Part shown: piece after piece, positions 21,624 to 33,879 of the stretch
Layout of the letters: the number at the start of each line of letters is the position of its first letter
Position numbering within the stretch: position 1 is the first letter of the stretch
Source: Panicum virgatum
Taxonomy: Eukaryota > Streptophyta > Magnoliopsida > Poales > Poaceae
DNA length: 64,000 bases
NCBI RefSeq assembly: GCF_016808335.1
Contig: NC_053144.1
Location: 124,001 to 188,000 of the forward strand
Direction: 5' to 3'
Position numbers and translations under genes: made by a program
Notes under the pieces: generated by a model
Databases searched by the model: none
What the model was told of the DNA's origin: nothing
Seen by the model: the letters and a program-made list of their open reading frames with translations, nothing else

Positions 21624-22785
21624 AAACTAGCACATGTGGCATATGGTTCTTTCATGCACTTCTTGTTTCATTTTTATGAATTTTTGAGGTATTTTTGAGC
21701 CATTTATGAGTTTTCATGATTCTACTCGATTTATTTTTGAATTCTTGTTGAAACTTGCTCATATAAGTCGTTTGAAGGTTTTCATGCAATATTTGAGATT
21801 TTTTGATTTTTGTATGAGCAATGATCCCAAATTGGAGTTGGAATTGAGAAAATTGGCAGAATTCAGACTTGTCAGATTTTTGGTAGCGCGGACGGTCCGC
21901 GGGTAATAGGCGGACAGTCCGCCGTTAATTGAACTTGTTCACCAGAGGCTCTGCAGAGAAGTTGTCAATCGCAGAAATTCATTGCGGACAGTCCGCAAAA
22001 GGACCGCGGACGGTCCGCTCATGTTGGGCAGAGGAAGTTCAGTCAGCTGCAGTAAAAATTTCAAAGGCGGACGGTCCGCCAAAGGACCGCGGACAGTCCG
22101 CGACTGGACAGAATTGTGGGGTCGGCCAGACTTGACTTATATTGGGTGTCCCCCTCACCTCCCCCACCAAACCGAACACATACTCCAAAAGTGTCTCTCT
22201 CTTTCTCTCTCAAGCACGTGGGGAAGACGACAAGGTCAAGCTCTTTTGGAGTGGTTCCCGGACGGTCCGAGCACATCCCCGGACTCTTCTCAAGATAGTG
22301 CATCATGTCCTCGCGGTATTTCAATGAATCCCTAACTCTTGTTCTTGGATTTCTTTATTGGAAAGAGTTAGGGTTAGATGCTCCGATCTATTTTTTGGCC
22401 ATGGATTCTTGAAAATACTTGGGGGATCTTATTCCTAGTGATGAGGAGATACTATAGTTTAATTTTGGTTGGTGGATTTGAATCAAAACTCAAAATGTGG
22501 ATGAATCAAAGATGAGGGCGATTTTGTGTTCCTGCGCAGAACAGATGGGTCGCGGACAGTCCGCCTGATGGACGCGGACAGTCCGCCGTGGTAGTTCATG
22601 AACCGCGGACGGTCCGCGTTCAGAAGTGCGGACGGTCCGCTAGTATCAGATTTTCAGATCAGTGCTGAATTGAGTTATATCATTAAGGATTCATTCTATT
22701 GCTTTAGTAATTGTTCTTATGGTTAAATCTTGATCTCAGGCCACCCCGGAAGATCATCAAGGTAGCTTCTAAAATCAAGAAGGCT
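21624..22785 (+). other. pol to third-ORF spacer of full-length copy, with palindrome array
   Basis: An AT-rich stretch (21624-21890) precedes the GCGGAC(A/G)GTCCGC array at 21892-22642, followed by an AT-rich leader to the third ORF. Short frames here are repeat translations. The deletion breakpoint of copy 1 corresponds to 21795/21796. Confidence 0.8.
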
Positions 22786-24336
22786 ATGTCTTCCAAAAGA
22801 CAAAGAGACAGTGATGACTCGGATGATGTGGACTATGCTCCAAATATCAGTGAGATGGCTGCAGCTTCTTCAGTAGGAGATGCAGGTGATGAGTCTTCAG
22901 AGGAAGAGACTGAAGGGGTTGATGATGATATTACAGATTTAATGGGGCTAGATCTACCTAGCCGTCAGTGGACTGCAGAGAGCTATGCCAATGCAAGAGC
23001 AGTGGATCAATTCAGCTTACCTCGTGACACCAACATTCTTTTCTTCAAAACCGAGGTACAAAAAGATGTTTACTTTGGTCATCTAGTTAAGAAAAATGTA
23101 TTCAAACATCAGACCATTGACATAGGCTACATGAGACAACAACAAGTCATGACTGATCTAGTAGATAGATTTCAGCAAATGGGGTTAGCTAATTTTCTGC
23201 AGCATAGGTGTGATTGGAATGAAACTGTGATACGCCAGTTCTATGCCACCCTAGAGATCAACATGGTTGAGGAAACTTTTAGGTGGACAACTGGGAAAAG
23301 AACCTATGGTGCTACATTTGCACAGTTTGCTGAAGCAAATGAATTGGATTATAATCTCATCACTAGTGAGCAAAGTATGAATATTGTGTTAGAAAACCCT
23401 CTAGATGAGAATGACTATCCCATGTTCTATGAGCCTGCACATCTTGGAATTGCTAGAACTTTTGGGGGCACTCAGGGTCTGAGGCATCATCCTGCAGTGA
23501 TCAATAAGATTGCTAGAGTCACATTCATGCCTAAGAGTGGCAACAAGGACAAGATTAGAGGACACTATTGGAATGTGATATCTCATGTCATGAATGGAAA
23601 TAGAATCAATGTCATTGCTCTTATCATGGATCAGCTTGCAGACTTGAGGCTTAACATGGAGATGAACTTGTACTTTGCTCCATACATTATGTCCATCATC
23701 AAGGTTAAGACTAGCTTCAGAGGGTTATGTGAAAGCAAGCACACTCCTTTCAGGCCATTCAAGAATGACAATGCTTTTCTCTTGAGGCCTTTGACTCCCT
23801 TCCCTGGAGATGATATGGATGCCGAAGCACAGGGGCAAGATGATAGTGATGATGATGCTCATATGGGAGCAGCTGCAGCTCAGCATGCCATGCCACCACC
23901 GCATCCTCCAGCACAGCAGCAGTGGGCTCCTCCAGCTGGCTACTTTGATCCATACTTTGCATCCATGCAGGAAAGCATGTCCTCTCAGATTGCGGGGTTG
24001 GCTAGTCAGATGCAGAATCAAATGAACCTCAACTTTCAGAACATGCAGCAGCAGATGTTCCAGCCCATGATGACTCAGATGCAGGGATTTCATGAGAGCT
24101 TACACTCAGATATAGCAGCCCTTGACTCACGTTTTGAGGATTTGCCCTCCTCTGAGCAGTTTGAGCAGCTTGAGCAGAGACAGGAGCAGTTAGAGCAGCG
24201 CTTTGATGCTTTCAGCACAGCCTTCACAGGGTTTTCTGATCATTTCTACTCAGTGTTTCCAGCTCCAGTGCCGCCTCCAGAGTTCTATCCGCACCAGCCG
24301 TTCTACCCACCGCCACCTCCTCCACCAGCCGTTTGA
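22786..24336 (+). CDS. Third ORF of SIRE-type element (copy 2)
   Basis: Same protein as at 12659-14209. The copies differ at few bases; the one I found inside the frame (aaaactgag against aaaaccgag, near 12925 and 23052) is synonymous. The frame is intact to the polyproline end at 24336. The ATG at 22786 corresponds to MSSKRQRD. Confidence 0.75.
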   Translation: MSSKRQRDSDDSDDVDYAPNISEMAAASSVGDAGDESSEEETEGVDDDITDLMGLDLPSRQWTAESYANARAVDQFSLPRDTNILFFKTEVQKDVYFGHLVKKNVFKHQTIDIGYMRQQQVMTDLVDRFQQMGLANFLQHRCDWNETVIRQFYATLEINMVEETFRWTTGKRTYGATFAQFAEANELDYNLITSEQSMNIVLENPLDENDYPMFYEPAHLGIARTFGGTQGLRHHPAVINKIARVTFMPKSGNKDKIRGHYWNVISHVMNGNRINVIALIMDQLADLRLNMEMNLYFAPYIMSIIKVKTSFRGLCESKHTPFRPFKNDNAFLLRPLTPFPGDDMDAEAQGQDDSDDDAHMGAAAAQHAMPPPHPPAQQQWAPPAGYFDPYFASMQESMSSQIAGLASQMQNQMNLNFQNMQQQMFQPMMTQMQGFHESLHSDIAALDSRFEDLPSSEQFEQLEQRQEQLEQRFDAFSTAFTGFSDHFYSVFPAPVPPPEFYPHQPFYPPPPPPPAV

Positions 24337-24922
24337 CTTTCTTGGCAATTGATGCCAAAGGGGGAGAAGGAGTTTTGGAGTGCTTGGATCTAGGGGGAGC
24401 TCATGGACTTCTTATGGAGATCATTCGTTTTCAGCTTCCGCTTGCCTCACATGTTTTATATATTTGTGTCTTTCATGAACTCTATTTGAGACTTGTGTTT
24501 GGATTTGAACCTTGGTTTGTAATGTGTGTTGAACTATGTTAGTTTGCGCTACTCTTATCTATTTATGTTCATCTTGTGGTTGTGAGGTCGTGCTAACCAT
24601 GCTAAACTTTCATATCATATATCTATTGTATCTTGTATGTCTCGATTTCCACTTGTAGGGAAAACTCTGTCAAAATTCTCAAATATATATATGTGCTCTT
24701 GGTATTCATGAAAATTTATATGCACATATCAAGGGGGAGTTCTCTCTACTCATCGAACTTGGTGAATTTATTCATACCATATTCTGAAATTTTCAAGAAA
24801 ATGAGTAAGTTCTTCCAAAGTTCAATTCCAAGTCCACCTTATGCCTAGTGTATAAAGTTGACTTGAAAACTTTTATCACTCCAAAATTTAATGTTGTCAT
24901 CAATTACCAAAAAGGGGGAGAT
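24337..24922 (+). other. 3' untranslated part of internal region 2 with polypurine tract
   Basis: Equivalent of 14210-14795, with a few substitutions (for example ggagtttt against ggagcttt). Ends in aaaaagggggagat directly before LTR-C. Confidence 0.75.
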
Positions 24923-26562
24923 TGAAAGCATCTAGGCCCCTAATTCGAGTTTTGGTAATTAATGACAACGGTTTGTGGATTAACGATTTCATTTGAGAAG
25001 ATGAGTATAGGTTGATTCACGAATGAAAGACATTTGGTTGTGAACGTATGGAGTTTTGGAGATGATGAGCAAAGCTCGGGCTCAAGGCAAAGGTATAAAA
25101 TAGGGCTTTTACATTTTACCGGTCACAAGGCGTTTAGTGGATGAAAAGTGACCGGATTTGTTGGATAGTTAGCCGTACTATCAAGAGGGGTTGTGTACTC
25201 ATGCTTGACGGGTCTTTAGTGCCATTTTGCTCAAAATATCTAGTTGCATGCATGAGGGCTAACGGCGTTTTGAAAAGTTTTGAAATAGACTAAGTTCGAG
25301 AGCTCTCTGAGTAACGGCGGACAGTCCGCACCTGAGGGGCGGACAGTCCGCGCCCGTTCCAGAGAGCTTGCAGAGGCTCTGGTGGGCTGGCGGACTGTCC
25401 GGCCCAGAGGGGCGGACAGTCCGCGATCGTTCCAGAGAGCTTGCAGAGGCTCTGGTGGGCTGGCGGACAGTCCGGCCCAGGTGGGCGGACGGTCCGCTAC
25501 TGTTTTTCATTTTTTACCAGAAAGGGTGTCTCTCTGGTGTGGGCTTCAAAGTTAAACTGCGGACGGTCCGCTCCTGAGGCGCGGACGGTCCGCAGGCTAA
25601 TCTCAAAATTGTTCCAGAGACGTTGTTAGTCTCTGGTGGGGTTGGAACTCTTAACTGCGGACGGTCCGCCACTGGGGCGCGGACGGTCCGCCAGGGCTTA
25701 ACGGCTAGTTCTGACATGCATTAAATGCACTCTGACTCACTGGTTTATAACGGCGGACAGTCCGGTTTTTGAATCGCGGACGGTCCGCGACTTCGCAGAA
25801 AAGTGTGTAACGGCTAGTTTTTGGAGGGATGTCTATATATACCCAATGCCCGGCCATTGGGTGACTCTCTTGGCCATTTGGATAGCATTCTTGACACATT
25901 AGAGCTAAGGCATCCCTCTCTCACACACACTTGCTTAGAGATTGCATTTTTAAGAGTGTGAGAGCTTCCTAGTGCATTGCATCAAGAGTTTGAGCTTTGT
26001 GGCATTAGGGAAACTTCAAGCAAGCGTCATCAACTTGTTACTCTTGGGAGTTGCCGCTCCCTAGACGGCTTGGAGAAGTGGATTTCGTGGAGCACCTCCA
26101 AGGAGATTGTTGAGGAGCCCCGATTTCGGTTGTGAGAGGTCTTGTGCTCACCTCACCGGAGTGGTGAAGAGCAACTCTAGTGGAATCGAGGTGTGGAGCG
26201 GTTCCTTGATTCAAGCCGGCTTAAGATCAAGAGGTTCTTGATAGAGGAGCGGTTGATTCTTGGAATCCACCTCAACGTGGATTAGGGGTGACCGGCAAGT
26301 CATCGACACCACGGGATATATTCTTGTGTCAAGCTCGGTTACTACTCTTGCTCTCTTTTATTCTTGTCTTTACTTTGAGCAATTTACTTTACTAGAGCTT
26401 AATTCGTGTCTTGTCACCCTAGGTTGCAAACCCATCTAGAGATTGTAATAGCTTGACATAGGGCTTTCCTTTGTTACTAATTAAATTTCTCTAGTGTTGT
26501 TTGGTTTAGTTTTTAAACCGCCTATTCACCCCCCCCCTCTAGTCGGTGTTCTTGATCCTACA
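24923..26562 (+). repeat. LTR-C (3' LTR) of SIRE-type composite
   Basis: 1640 bp, poly-C run of nine, ends gatcctaca at 26562 followed by the gcggc target duplication (26563-26567). TATA at 25834. Confidence 0.93.
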
Positions 26563-26570
26563 GCGGCTGC

Positions 26571-29500
26571 TGTGGCAGAACCGCCTAAATTATCCCGGCT
26601 CAAGTGCGTAAACCATCACCATAAAGGCAACATTAGCTTAAACACACTTCAAACGGAACAATTTTTGGTCTGTCGGGTAACGTCCCGATACAACCACCGA
26701 TTCTCGGATCGAACAAGCATACCTCGCACGAAGGCGAGTCCAGAGATATTACAACCACAAATTTTACAACACATGCAAGTTCAGTAGTGATTACAAAATA
26801 GTTCAAACCCTTATTACAAAACCAACTTAAGTAATACAGTTATACAAAACATAAGAGTAAGTTCAGAGTTTAAACAGCGGAAGATAAAACACGACAGCTA
26901 CAACACGTCGCAAAAAGGATACCAGACTAGCCCAAGCATGGTATCACTCGTCATAGTCATTGCCGGCCGAAGACGTATCCCACTCTACGGACCAGCCAGG
27001 AGGCAACGAGCAAGGATAGGTTAAGCTAGCGATCTGATCCTCAAAACTCATACCTGAAAAAGGGTTTCAACAGCAAGGCTGAGTATTCTAATACTCAGCA
27101 AGACTTAACCGACAACGGGTATAAATAGCCCACCTTAGCTAGACTATGCAAGGCTTTGTAAGGCTCTGGTTTTCCTTTGCTGAAAAGCAATAAAGAGTAG
27201 GTCCTTACTTTCCAGTTTTAGCTTCAAGATTCTAGTTGATTAACCATTCTATGTAAGCATCTACTAACCAAACATGGTGGAACTTCTAAGCAAACATCAA
27301 GATTAATAAGAATATTGTTGCTCTTATTACTCTGTGTGGCAAAGAGATCAAGCAGTCTCATTTCATCGTGAGAGGCGGACGATTCTGAATCGAAATTCAA
27401 CCTTGCAAGGGTAACCTAGCACACACGTCTGGAATACCGTAGGGTCATTCCCAAACAACCGTTAACCTTTCTTTCCGGCTTGTGGATAGTGCCACTCTCC
27501 CCGACTACAGGGCTCCAAGGCCGAACCTTGTCCCTAGAAGTCGTAGTGTTGCGCAACATATAATAAAACCTATCCCTACTGAGAGAGTGGGAGGTATATC
27601 CACTCCCCGGTCCAATCGGCTACTAGGCTTGCCGCGTACCATATTTACGGCATGTGACTAGTACTTTCAAAAACTTAACCAGCACTACCACACACCGCGA
27701 CCTTAGCAAGTTCATCAACACAGACGGGGTCTCACATAGGACATGATATCGAACACAACCCCGTCCGTCGTCCTTATATTGATAACAGAAAGTAAACAAG
27801 CAATTCCTATAAAGCTCGCGAGTGACAGGCAATCACTCGACTTTTACCGTTCCTATAAGCTTAGCAGATAGTCGAACTCAGGTCTAGTGTTCAGTACATA
27901 GGTTCCTAGGATCATGCATCTAGGGTTTCAATTCAAATCCTAAGAACTGTAAATGCACAAGTAAGTAATAACAGTAAATGATAATAATTTGAAATATAGG
28001 TTATGTCCGGGGCTTGCCTTCTCGGTAACTGCTAACTATTTCAGCGCTAGGCTCTTCCGAACTTTGGTTCGGGGCTTCAGTTAGTTCCGCAGTGTTCACT
28101 TGAGCTTCGAGATCACCTCCGTCAGACTCCGGAATCAACTCGTACGTCCCGTCTGACAAAGTAGTCGTATCTATATGTAATGCAAGAACAACATTATAAA
28201 CAAACATGGGCAATCGTTTATAGAGTAGTTAAATAACAAATTTAACTACACAAGGCATCATGATCAACAGCACAAATGAAGTTGACTAACTTCATAAACA
28301 AGTGGGGGTGATTTCCTATACAAATAAGTCACGGTTTACAAATAAATCAACAACTCAGAGTACAAATAGTAATAAATTCTACCAAAATTACCCTAAACAG
28401 AACATTAACATACTAAGCTACCCTGCAAAAATCATGCCAAGACATTTAACCATGTAATCGCAATAAATCATTTATTCAGATAACATCTAGAACAAGCAAG
28501 AATTACACCGTTCAAACTAGAGCAGATCAGAAGCTCAAAATTTAACATGAGATCTACACAGGGATGATCTAGCTACTGTGAATTTTTCATGAGTTTATCT
28601 ACACAGAATTTATTCTGAGAAAATAAACAAAACAGACATCAGTTTAGCAAGATTCAATTTTAACTCCTGTTCTAGACATGAACTAAAGCTCAAACTTCCT
28701 GGACAAGCTAATATTCTCTAGATGAACACTCAGGAATATTTTCAGGATTTACAAGAACAGAAACTATTTATCATAAATAAAGTATACTAAACAAGAATTA
28801 AATCAAATAAATAGCTACAACAAAGAACTGATCATGAAATTTTTATAGCAAAACTAGTGTAACATGATTCAACCCCCACAAAAATTTCAGAGCAATACAA
28901 GCTTTCAAGCATCAGATAAGAAAAAGATTAAATAACTAGTATTTATAAACCTAGTAACACAAATCAAAATCTACAGCAAAAACTTGCAACTAAAGCCTAA
29001 CCTATTATGGTTCTACTGCATAGAGCTCTTCAAGAGGATTCCAAAACATCAAGATTTGCTATTTTACGAATTTTCTATGAATTGATATTGATTTTCAAAG
29101 TTCACTGAAAATCATAACAAAGAAGTCCCTACACGCACTATTCATCTGAGTCACTGACAATTCAAAGAACACCCTGGGTTTTCTTTTCTTTCAACTCGGG
29201 GTCCTTGGCCCGGTTTGGGAAGGGGAACAGGGGAGGAAGCGCCGGATCCCGGTGGCGTGTGTCGCCGGCGGCGAGGGGAAGGGGGCCAGGGAGATAGAGG
29301 GGACCACGGCGCATCTGTAGAGGGTTTTGGGTGGGGCGGAGGTGGACTGCAGCGGCGGCTCGACGTGTGCCAGCGGTCGGTGGCGGAGGAGAACGGCGGA
29401 GGCGGCGCTCCGGTGAGGGATTGGCGGGAAGAAAGGGTGGGCGAGCTGCGCGGGGGCGAGGCGGTGCTAGCTAGGGGGTCAGAGCGGGCGGAGGAGCGGC

Positions 29501-30385
29501 GGTGAGGCGGCTCCGCGGCGGCGTCAAGCTTGCCGGAGTACGAGGTGGAGCGGCGGCGGTGTTCTATGGCGTGGGAGCGAGGAGAGAGCAAAAGAAGGAG
29601 AGGAATAGGTCGCTGGGGTCTTTGAGGTGCTCGTGCGCGAGCTGGAAGGGGTCCTGGGGCTCTGCGGCGAGCTCGCCACGGCGGCGTCGCGGTGGCGGCT
29701 GCGAGGAGGTTCTGAGCGCGTGGCACGGGAGGGAAAGGGCCAGCGCGAAGCCAAGGAGCGATGGAGGAGGCTCTGGGGCGACGCGTGGGCGACAGCGCGA
29801 CGGAAAAAGGCGGCCGGGAAGCCTCTCCACGGCGCCGGCGTCGGTGCCGTCGGTGGGCGGCGGCGAGAACAGAGCAGGGGTGGGAGAAAGGGGATAAGGG
29901 CCAAATTGTAATTACCAAAAAATTCCAGGGACCTCTCTGTAAACAAGCAATAACTTTTAAACTAAAGCTCAAATGAAAAAGTGCCCAACATGAAAGTTGT
30001 TCAAATTTCCAAAATCTACAACTTTGATGTTGTGCAAAAATTTATTTGGCCAAAGATTCAAGAGCTAAAATTAAAATCATTGAAGGGATTTTGAATTCTA
30101 GGAAATTTGTCTTTTTCAAAGCAATTTCACTTCAACTCTAGACTCAAAAGCAAAAATGGTTGCCATGCAATAAATGCACTGAATTTTGCAAAAACACCAT
30201 CCACTAAAGCTATAATTACACAACCTATTCAACACAACTGCAGAAAGGACCTTGCATAAAATCATAATTACACATATAACCTTTCATAATTACAAAAAGA
30301 TCCTTTTTCAAGCCATTCAAGCACATGATGCATGATTTGGTTCTAATTACCCTAAATTGGCTATTTAAAAACCCGGGCCGTTACA
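26571..30385 (-). mobile_element. 3.8-kb probable solo LTR (Tekay/Del-type Gypsy-like), reverse orientation
   Basis: The ends are TG...CA (tgtggcagaaccgcc at the left, gggccgttaca at the right), flanked by a 5-bp duplication gctgc (26566-26570 and 30386-30390). On the minus strand it reads from TGTAACGGCCCGGG to GGTTCTGCCACA, like the very long LTRs of Tekay/Del-lineage Gypsy elements. The interior has no gag, pol, PBS or second LTR copy. It has an AT-rich part (27900-29150, 29900-30380) and a GC-rich part (29200-29900) whose long frames look like compositional artefacts. A small hairpin (gctgagtattctaatactcagc) lies near 27080. An unusually long non-autonomous element without LTRs is the alternative. 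It landed 3 bp downstream of the SIRE target duplication. Confidence 0.75.
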
Positions 30386-30390
30386 GCTGC

Positions 30391-32160
30391 GCCCCAGCCG
30401 CCCCCTGCGGGATGCGAGTTCCGCTTCGTCTACAATCGTCGCCCGCCTCCAGCGCACATCAATGGTCCGCTGCCGCCTCGACGATCATCCATGTCCCCGA
30501 TCCCTCAGGCGCGGGCTCTCCAGTCCTCGCCCCGGGTGGTTGTTCCGCGCCCGCCCCCGGATCCACCTCGTTGTGTTGTGACGAGGGCGCAGACTGGCTC
30601 TCTTCCAGGGCCTGCTGATCGTCTGACGTACTCTGCCGTCCACGTCTCTCCACTTCCGGCTAACTACCGGAGTGCTCTCGCCGATCCTAATTGGCGTGCC
30701 GCGATGGAGGACGAGTACAAGGCGCTGATTGACAATGGCACCTGGCGCCTAGTTCCTCGACCACCTGGTGCCAACGTCGTCTCCGGCAAATGGATCTTCA
30801 ATCACAAGTACAACTCCGATGGCTCTCTTGCTCGCCATAAAGCAAGATGGGTCGTTCGCGGGTTCTCACAGCAGTACGGCATCGACTACGACGAGACGTT
30901 CAGTCCGGTTGTCAAACCGGCCACTATTCGGGTCGTCCTCAGCATCGCCGCTTCTCGCGCTTGGCCTATACACCAGCTGGACGTGAAGAACGCTTTTCTT
31001 CATGGTCATCTGGACGAGACGGTCTACTGCCAGCAGCCGCCCGGCTTCGTCGACCCCACTGCACCTGATCATGTCTGTTTTTTGCAGAAGTCCTTATATG
31101 GGCTCAAGCAGGCACCTCGGGTGTGGTACCAACGTTTCGCCACATACATTCGTGGCCTTGGCTTCGCAGCCTCGGCTACGGATACGTCTCTCTTTGTTTA
31201 CAAAGAGGGTGCTGCCACTGCTTACTTGCTGCTCTACGTCGACGACATCATCTTGACGGCGTCCTCGACGGATCTTCTTCGCCGGCTCACAGGGCTACTC
31301 CACTCCGAATTCGCCATGACCGATCTCAGGGATCTCCATCACTTCCTCGGGATTTCGGTCACGCGCTCGTCGGATGGCCTCTTTCTGTCTCAGCGACAGT
31401 ATGCGGTGGATCTCCTCCAGCGCGCCGGCATGGCCGAGTGTCACTCCACGTCGACACCAGTGGACACTTGTGCCAAGCTGTTGGCCACAGATGGAGCTCC
31501 GGCGGCCGACGCCACCCAGTATCGGAGTCTGGCTGGTGCCCTTCAGTACTTGACACTAACGCGCCCCGACCTCGCCTACGCTGTTCAGCAGGTGTGCCTC
31601 TTCATGCACGATCCACGGGAGCCTCATCTGGCGTTGCTCAAGCGGATCTTGCGATATGTGAAGGGTACGCTGTCTACTAGCTTGCACATCGGTGCCGGTC
31701 CAGTTTCCTCCCTCACTGCATACTCAGATGCAGACTGGGCAGGCTGTCCAGACTCTTGGCGATCTACTTCGGGCTACTGTGTCTTCCTCGGCGACAACCT
31801 GGTGTCTTGGTCCTCCAAACAACAGACTACTGTCTCTCGTTCGAGTGCGGAGGCCGAGTATCGTGCTGTGGCGCACGCTGTGGCTGAGACCTGCTGGCTT
31901 CAGCAGCTTCTTCAGGAGCTTCATGCGCCTTTTTCTTCGGCAATGATTGTCTACTGTGATAATGTCAGTGCTGTATACATGACAGCAAATCCAGTACATC
32001 ATCGGCGCACGAAGCATATAGAGATCGATATTCACTTCGTCCGCGACCAGGTGGCTTTGGGACAGGTTCGTGTGCTACGTGTTCCGTCGTCTTACCATCG
32101 CGGATATTATGACCAAAGGCTTGCCTGTACAGTTATTTACTGATTTTAGGTCTAGTCTTT
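30391..32160 (+). pseudogene. Outer Copia pol C-terminal part: reverse transcriptase and RNase H
   Basis: Resumes the proline-rich linker cut at 9627. The frame containing MSPIPQARALQ (30491) stays open to 32143. RT motifs: ALADPNWRAAMEDEYKAL, VSGKWIFNHKYNSDG, HQLDVKNAFLHGHL, LYGLKQAPRVWYQRF and LLLYVDDIIL (YVDD at residue 249 from 30491). RNase H motifs: YSDADWAGCPDSWRSTSGY, SRSSAEAEYRAVAHA and HRRTKHIEIDIHFVRD. Near 32095 a one-base shift replaces the expected ADIMTKGLP ending with GYYDQRLACTVIY-stop; ADIMTKGLP is readable in the next frame. Apart from that shift the RT half is undamaged, in contrast to the gag half. Confidence 0.9.
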
Positions 32161-32195
32161 GCGTCCGGGATCCTCCCGTTCAGACTGCGTGCGGG

Positions 32196-32344
32196 TATTA
32201 GAGATATGTATAGCTGACTTGCCTTGTACTCTAAGTCTACTTGACTCTTACTTGCGCATCAAGCCGTCTCGGCTATATATATGAAAGGTCACCCCCCCCC
32301 CACAATGGGTGTGTGGTGTTTCCCCCTCTCGCTATCTCTCTACA
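32196..32344 (+). repeat. 3' LTR of outer Copia
   Basis: 149 bp matching 6562-6698 with several indels, including a longer poly-C run (accccccccccaca) and an extra tgta. Followed by target duplication ttgat (32345-32349) and the second half of the 80-bp host repeat. Confidence 0.85.
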
Positions 32345-32389
32345 TTGATAAGTCCTGAAGAACTTTAGGAAGCTGGACTCATCTCTATA

Positions 32390-33839
32390 TTATATATATT
32401 ACTAGGAAGGTGTCCGTGCGTTGCTACGGGCATCCAAATATTTACAGCACAATATATAAAACATCCAATAAAATTATATTGTGTGAAAGCAAGCACAAAC
32501 ATATCAAAAATATTTCGGTTTCTATGAGCAATGCTAATAAATCATAATAGTGTTTCAGTGCGATTTTCCTTCCTCTTACTAACCCTGAAGAATAAAAATT
32601 CTCAACTCCTAGTACGATATTGAAGGATTTCAGAAACAATATACAAATCTTTAAAGATTAACAAATACACTCATATCATGCTTATAAAGAAATAAAGAAT
32701 GGACAGGAAAATATGTTCCAAAGTGGGTCCTAGTTGATGAAAATTTCTCTTGAAAACTTCTAGCCACATGTCCGAGTTTAGGTCGTCCAGAACAATGAAT
32801 CAGTTGAAAAAGTTTACTGCTCTGAAAATGCAGCCTAGTTTTGTGCCCATATGAAAAACCCATGTCTGAAAAAATGTGCAGATTAGCATATTATGATAAA
32901 ACCATATGAAGCACAAGGTAATAAACAAAATAAACCATCGAAGTAGCAAAGATGTATTGTCCTTCCACTAATATGGGAAGCATTGACATGTTTCATCCTT
33001 GATCACTAATTGCACATATTTTTTTTGTGCTTCCTAGATAAGCAATAGCACTACAAATGGCCTCTATTCAATAACAACCTTGCTGGTTATTAGTTTTCAA
33101 TCTCTGGTTATTTAGTTTAGTTTCAGTTCCTTTTCGTTTCATTTCACCGACCTACTACAATCACTGCTCGTCCAATGATCTCTGTAGATTACTTTGCAAT
33201 TTCAGCTAAATCCACTGAAGAACAACCTTGCTGGTTACCAAATTGAAATATGTCTTTGGATTCCACCAAGACTCCAAGAGTCACAGTAAAGAAAATCTTA
33301 TAGTGCCATAAACATATTAAATATGGGCAAATGGGTCACTGCAATTAAGAGAAAACAAAAGTAATACCTGATTCTCTGCCCAACCCTTTAGCATGCTACC
33401 CTCTACTTATCACTTCATTTCTGAAAAGAACCTGAAGAAAACCTATATGCATTTGAGATTTAAAAAATAGGGAGCAAAGATTCCACTCACATATAACTCA
33501 TGGGTATAGTAGTAAAAAAAAATTCTGCTGAAAACACAATTGAGCTCATATCCATTGACCTTAATGTTTCCTATGAACTCCTACTATCCTAGCCAAATTC
33601 TTTCAGCTGGTCGTGCTAGTTAATAATTTATTCAGTGGATTTAACATTACGGGTGTACTAAAATCAACACATTTGTACATAGAAATCGAATATATGATGA
33701 CACATACTCACCTTAAAAAGCTAATTATACCTGTTAACCAACTATATTCAGAACAGAAAGAAGACTGGTGTGTACCAAAGAGAAGTTTACAGGCCTTACA
33801 GTACATAACAGGAACACATCAACTGAAGCCTAAAGGAAA
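32390..33839. other. AT-rich repeat-derived DNA, no gene seen
   Basis: Starts with a (TA)n stretch and the motif gtgtccgtgcgttgctacgg, a sequence type common at grass repeat termini. The remainder has no coding frame with recognisable similarity. It may be one large degenerate DNA transposon together with 33840-35850, but I could not find its termini. Confidence 0.4.
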
Positions 33840-33879
33840 CTATACAAAGGACCACGCCAAAAGGAAAATTGTCATGCTC

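Larger units (their letters stand above)
9628..26562 (+). mobile_element. Composite Maximus/SIRE (Opie/Ji-like) Copia: LTR-internal-LTR-internal-LTR
   Basis: Three near-identical 1.64-kb LTRs (9628-11267, 14796-16437, 24923-26562) begin tgaaagcatctaggcccc and end cttgatcctaca; their lengths differ only in one poly-C run. The PBS tggtatcagagc follows the first two LTRs (11270, 16440), and the polypurine tract aaagggggagat precedes the second and third. Internal region 2 (16438-24922, 8485 bp) is full length with gag, pol and a third ORF. Internal region 1 (11268-14795, 3528 bp) matches it except for one 4957-bp deletion. The LTR termini, the UAG-separated gag-pol and the extra ORF fit the Maximus/SIRE lineage. 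Near-zero LTR divergence indicates very recent insertion. Confidence 0.93.
6562..32344 (+). mobile_element. Outer Ty1/Copia LTR retrotransposon (Ale/Retrofit-like), split by two nested insertions
   Basis: The 5' LTR (6562-6698) and 3' LTR (32196-32344) are short, about 140-150 bp, and flanked by a 5-bp target duplication ttgat (6557-6561 and 32345-32349). The primer-binding site tggtatcaagag follows the 5' LTR directly, complementary to initiator tRNA-Met. Gag, protease and integrase lie at 6950-9627, reverse transcriptase and RNase H at 30391-32160; integrase upstream of RT defines Copia. The element is old: frameshifts in gag, a TAG in integrase at 9037-9039, a frameshift near the pol end, and LTRs differing by indels. 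Short LTRs and the RT style suggest the Ale/Retrofit lineage. About 20.8 kb (9628-30390) is later insertion and its target duplications. Confidence 0.92.

Noticed and set aside
29151..29972. 273-codon minus-strand frame with a Ser/Pro/Arg-rich product
   Set aside because: It lies in the GC-rich part of the probable solo LTR, with competing frames on both strands and no domain; treated as a compositional artefact.
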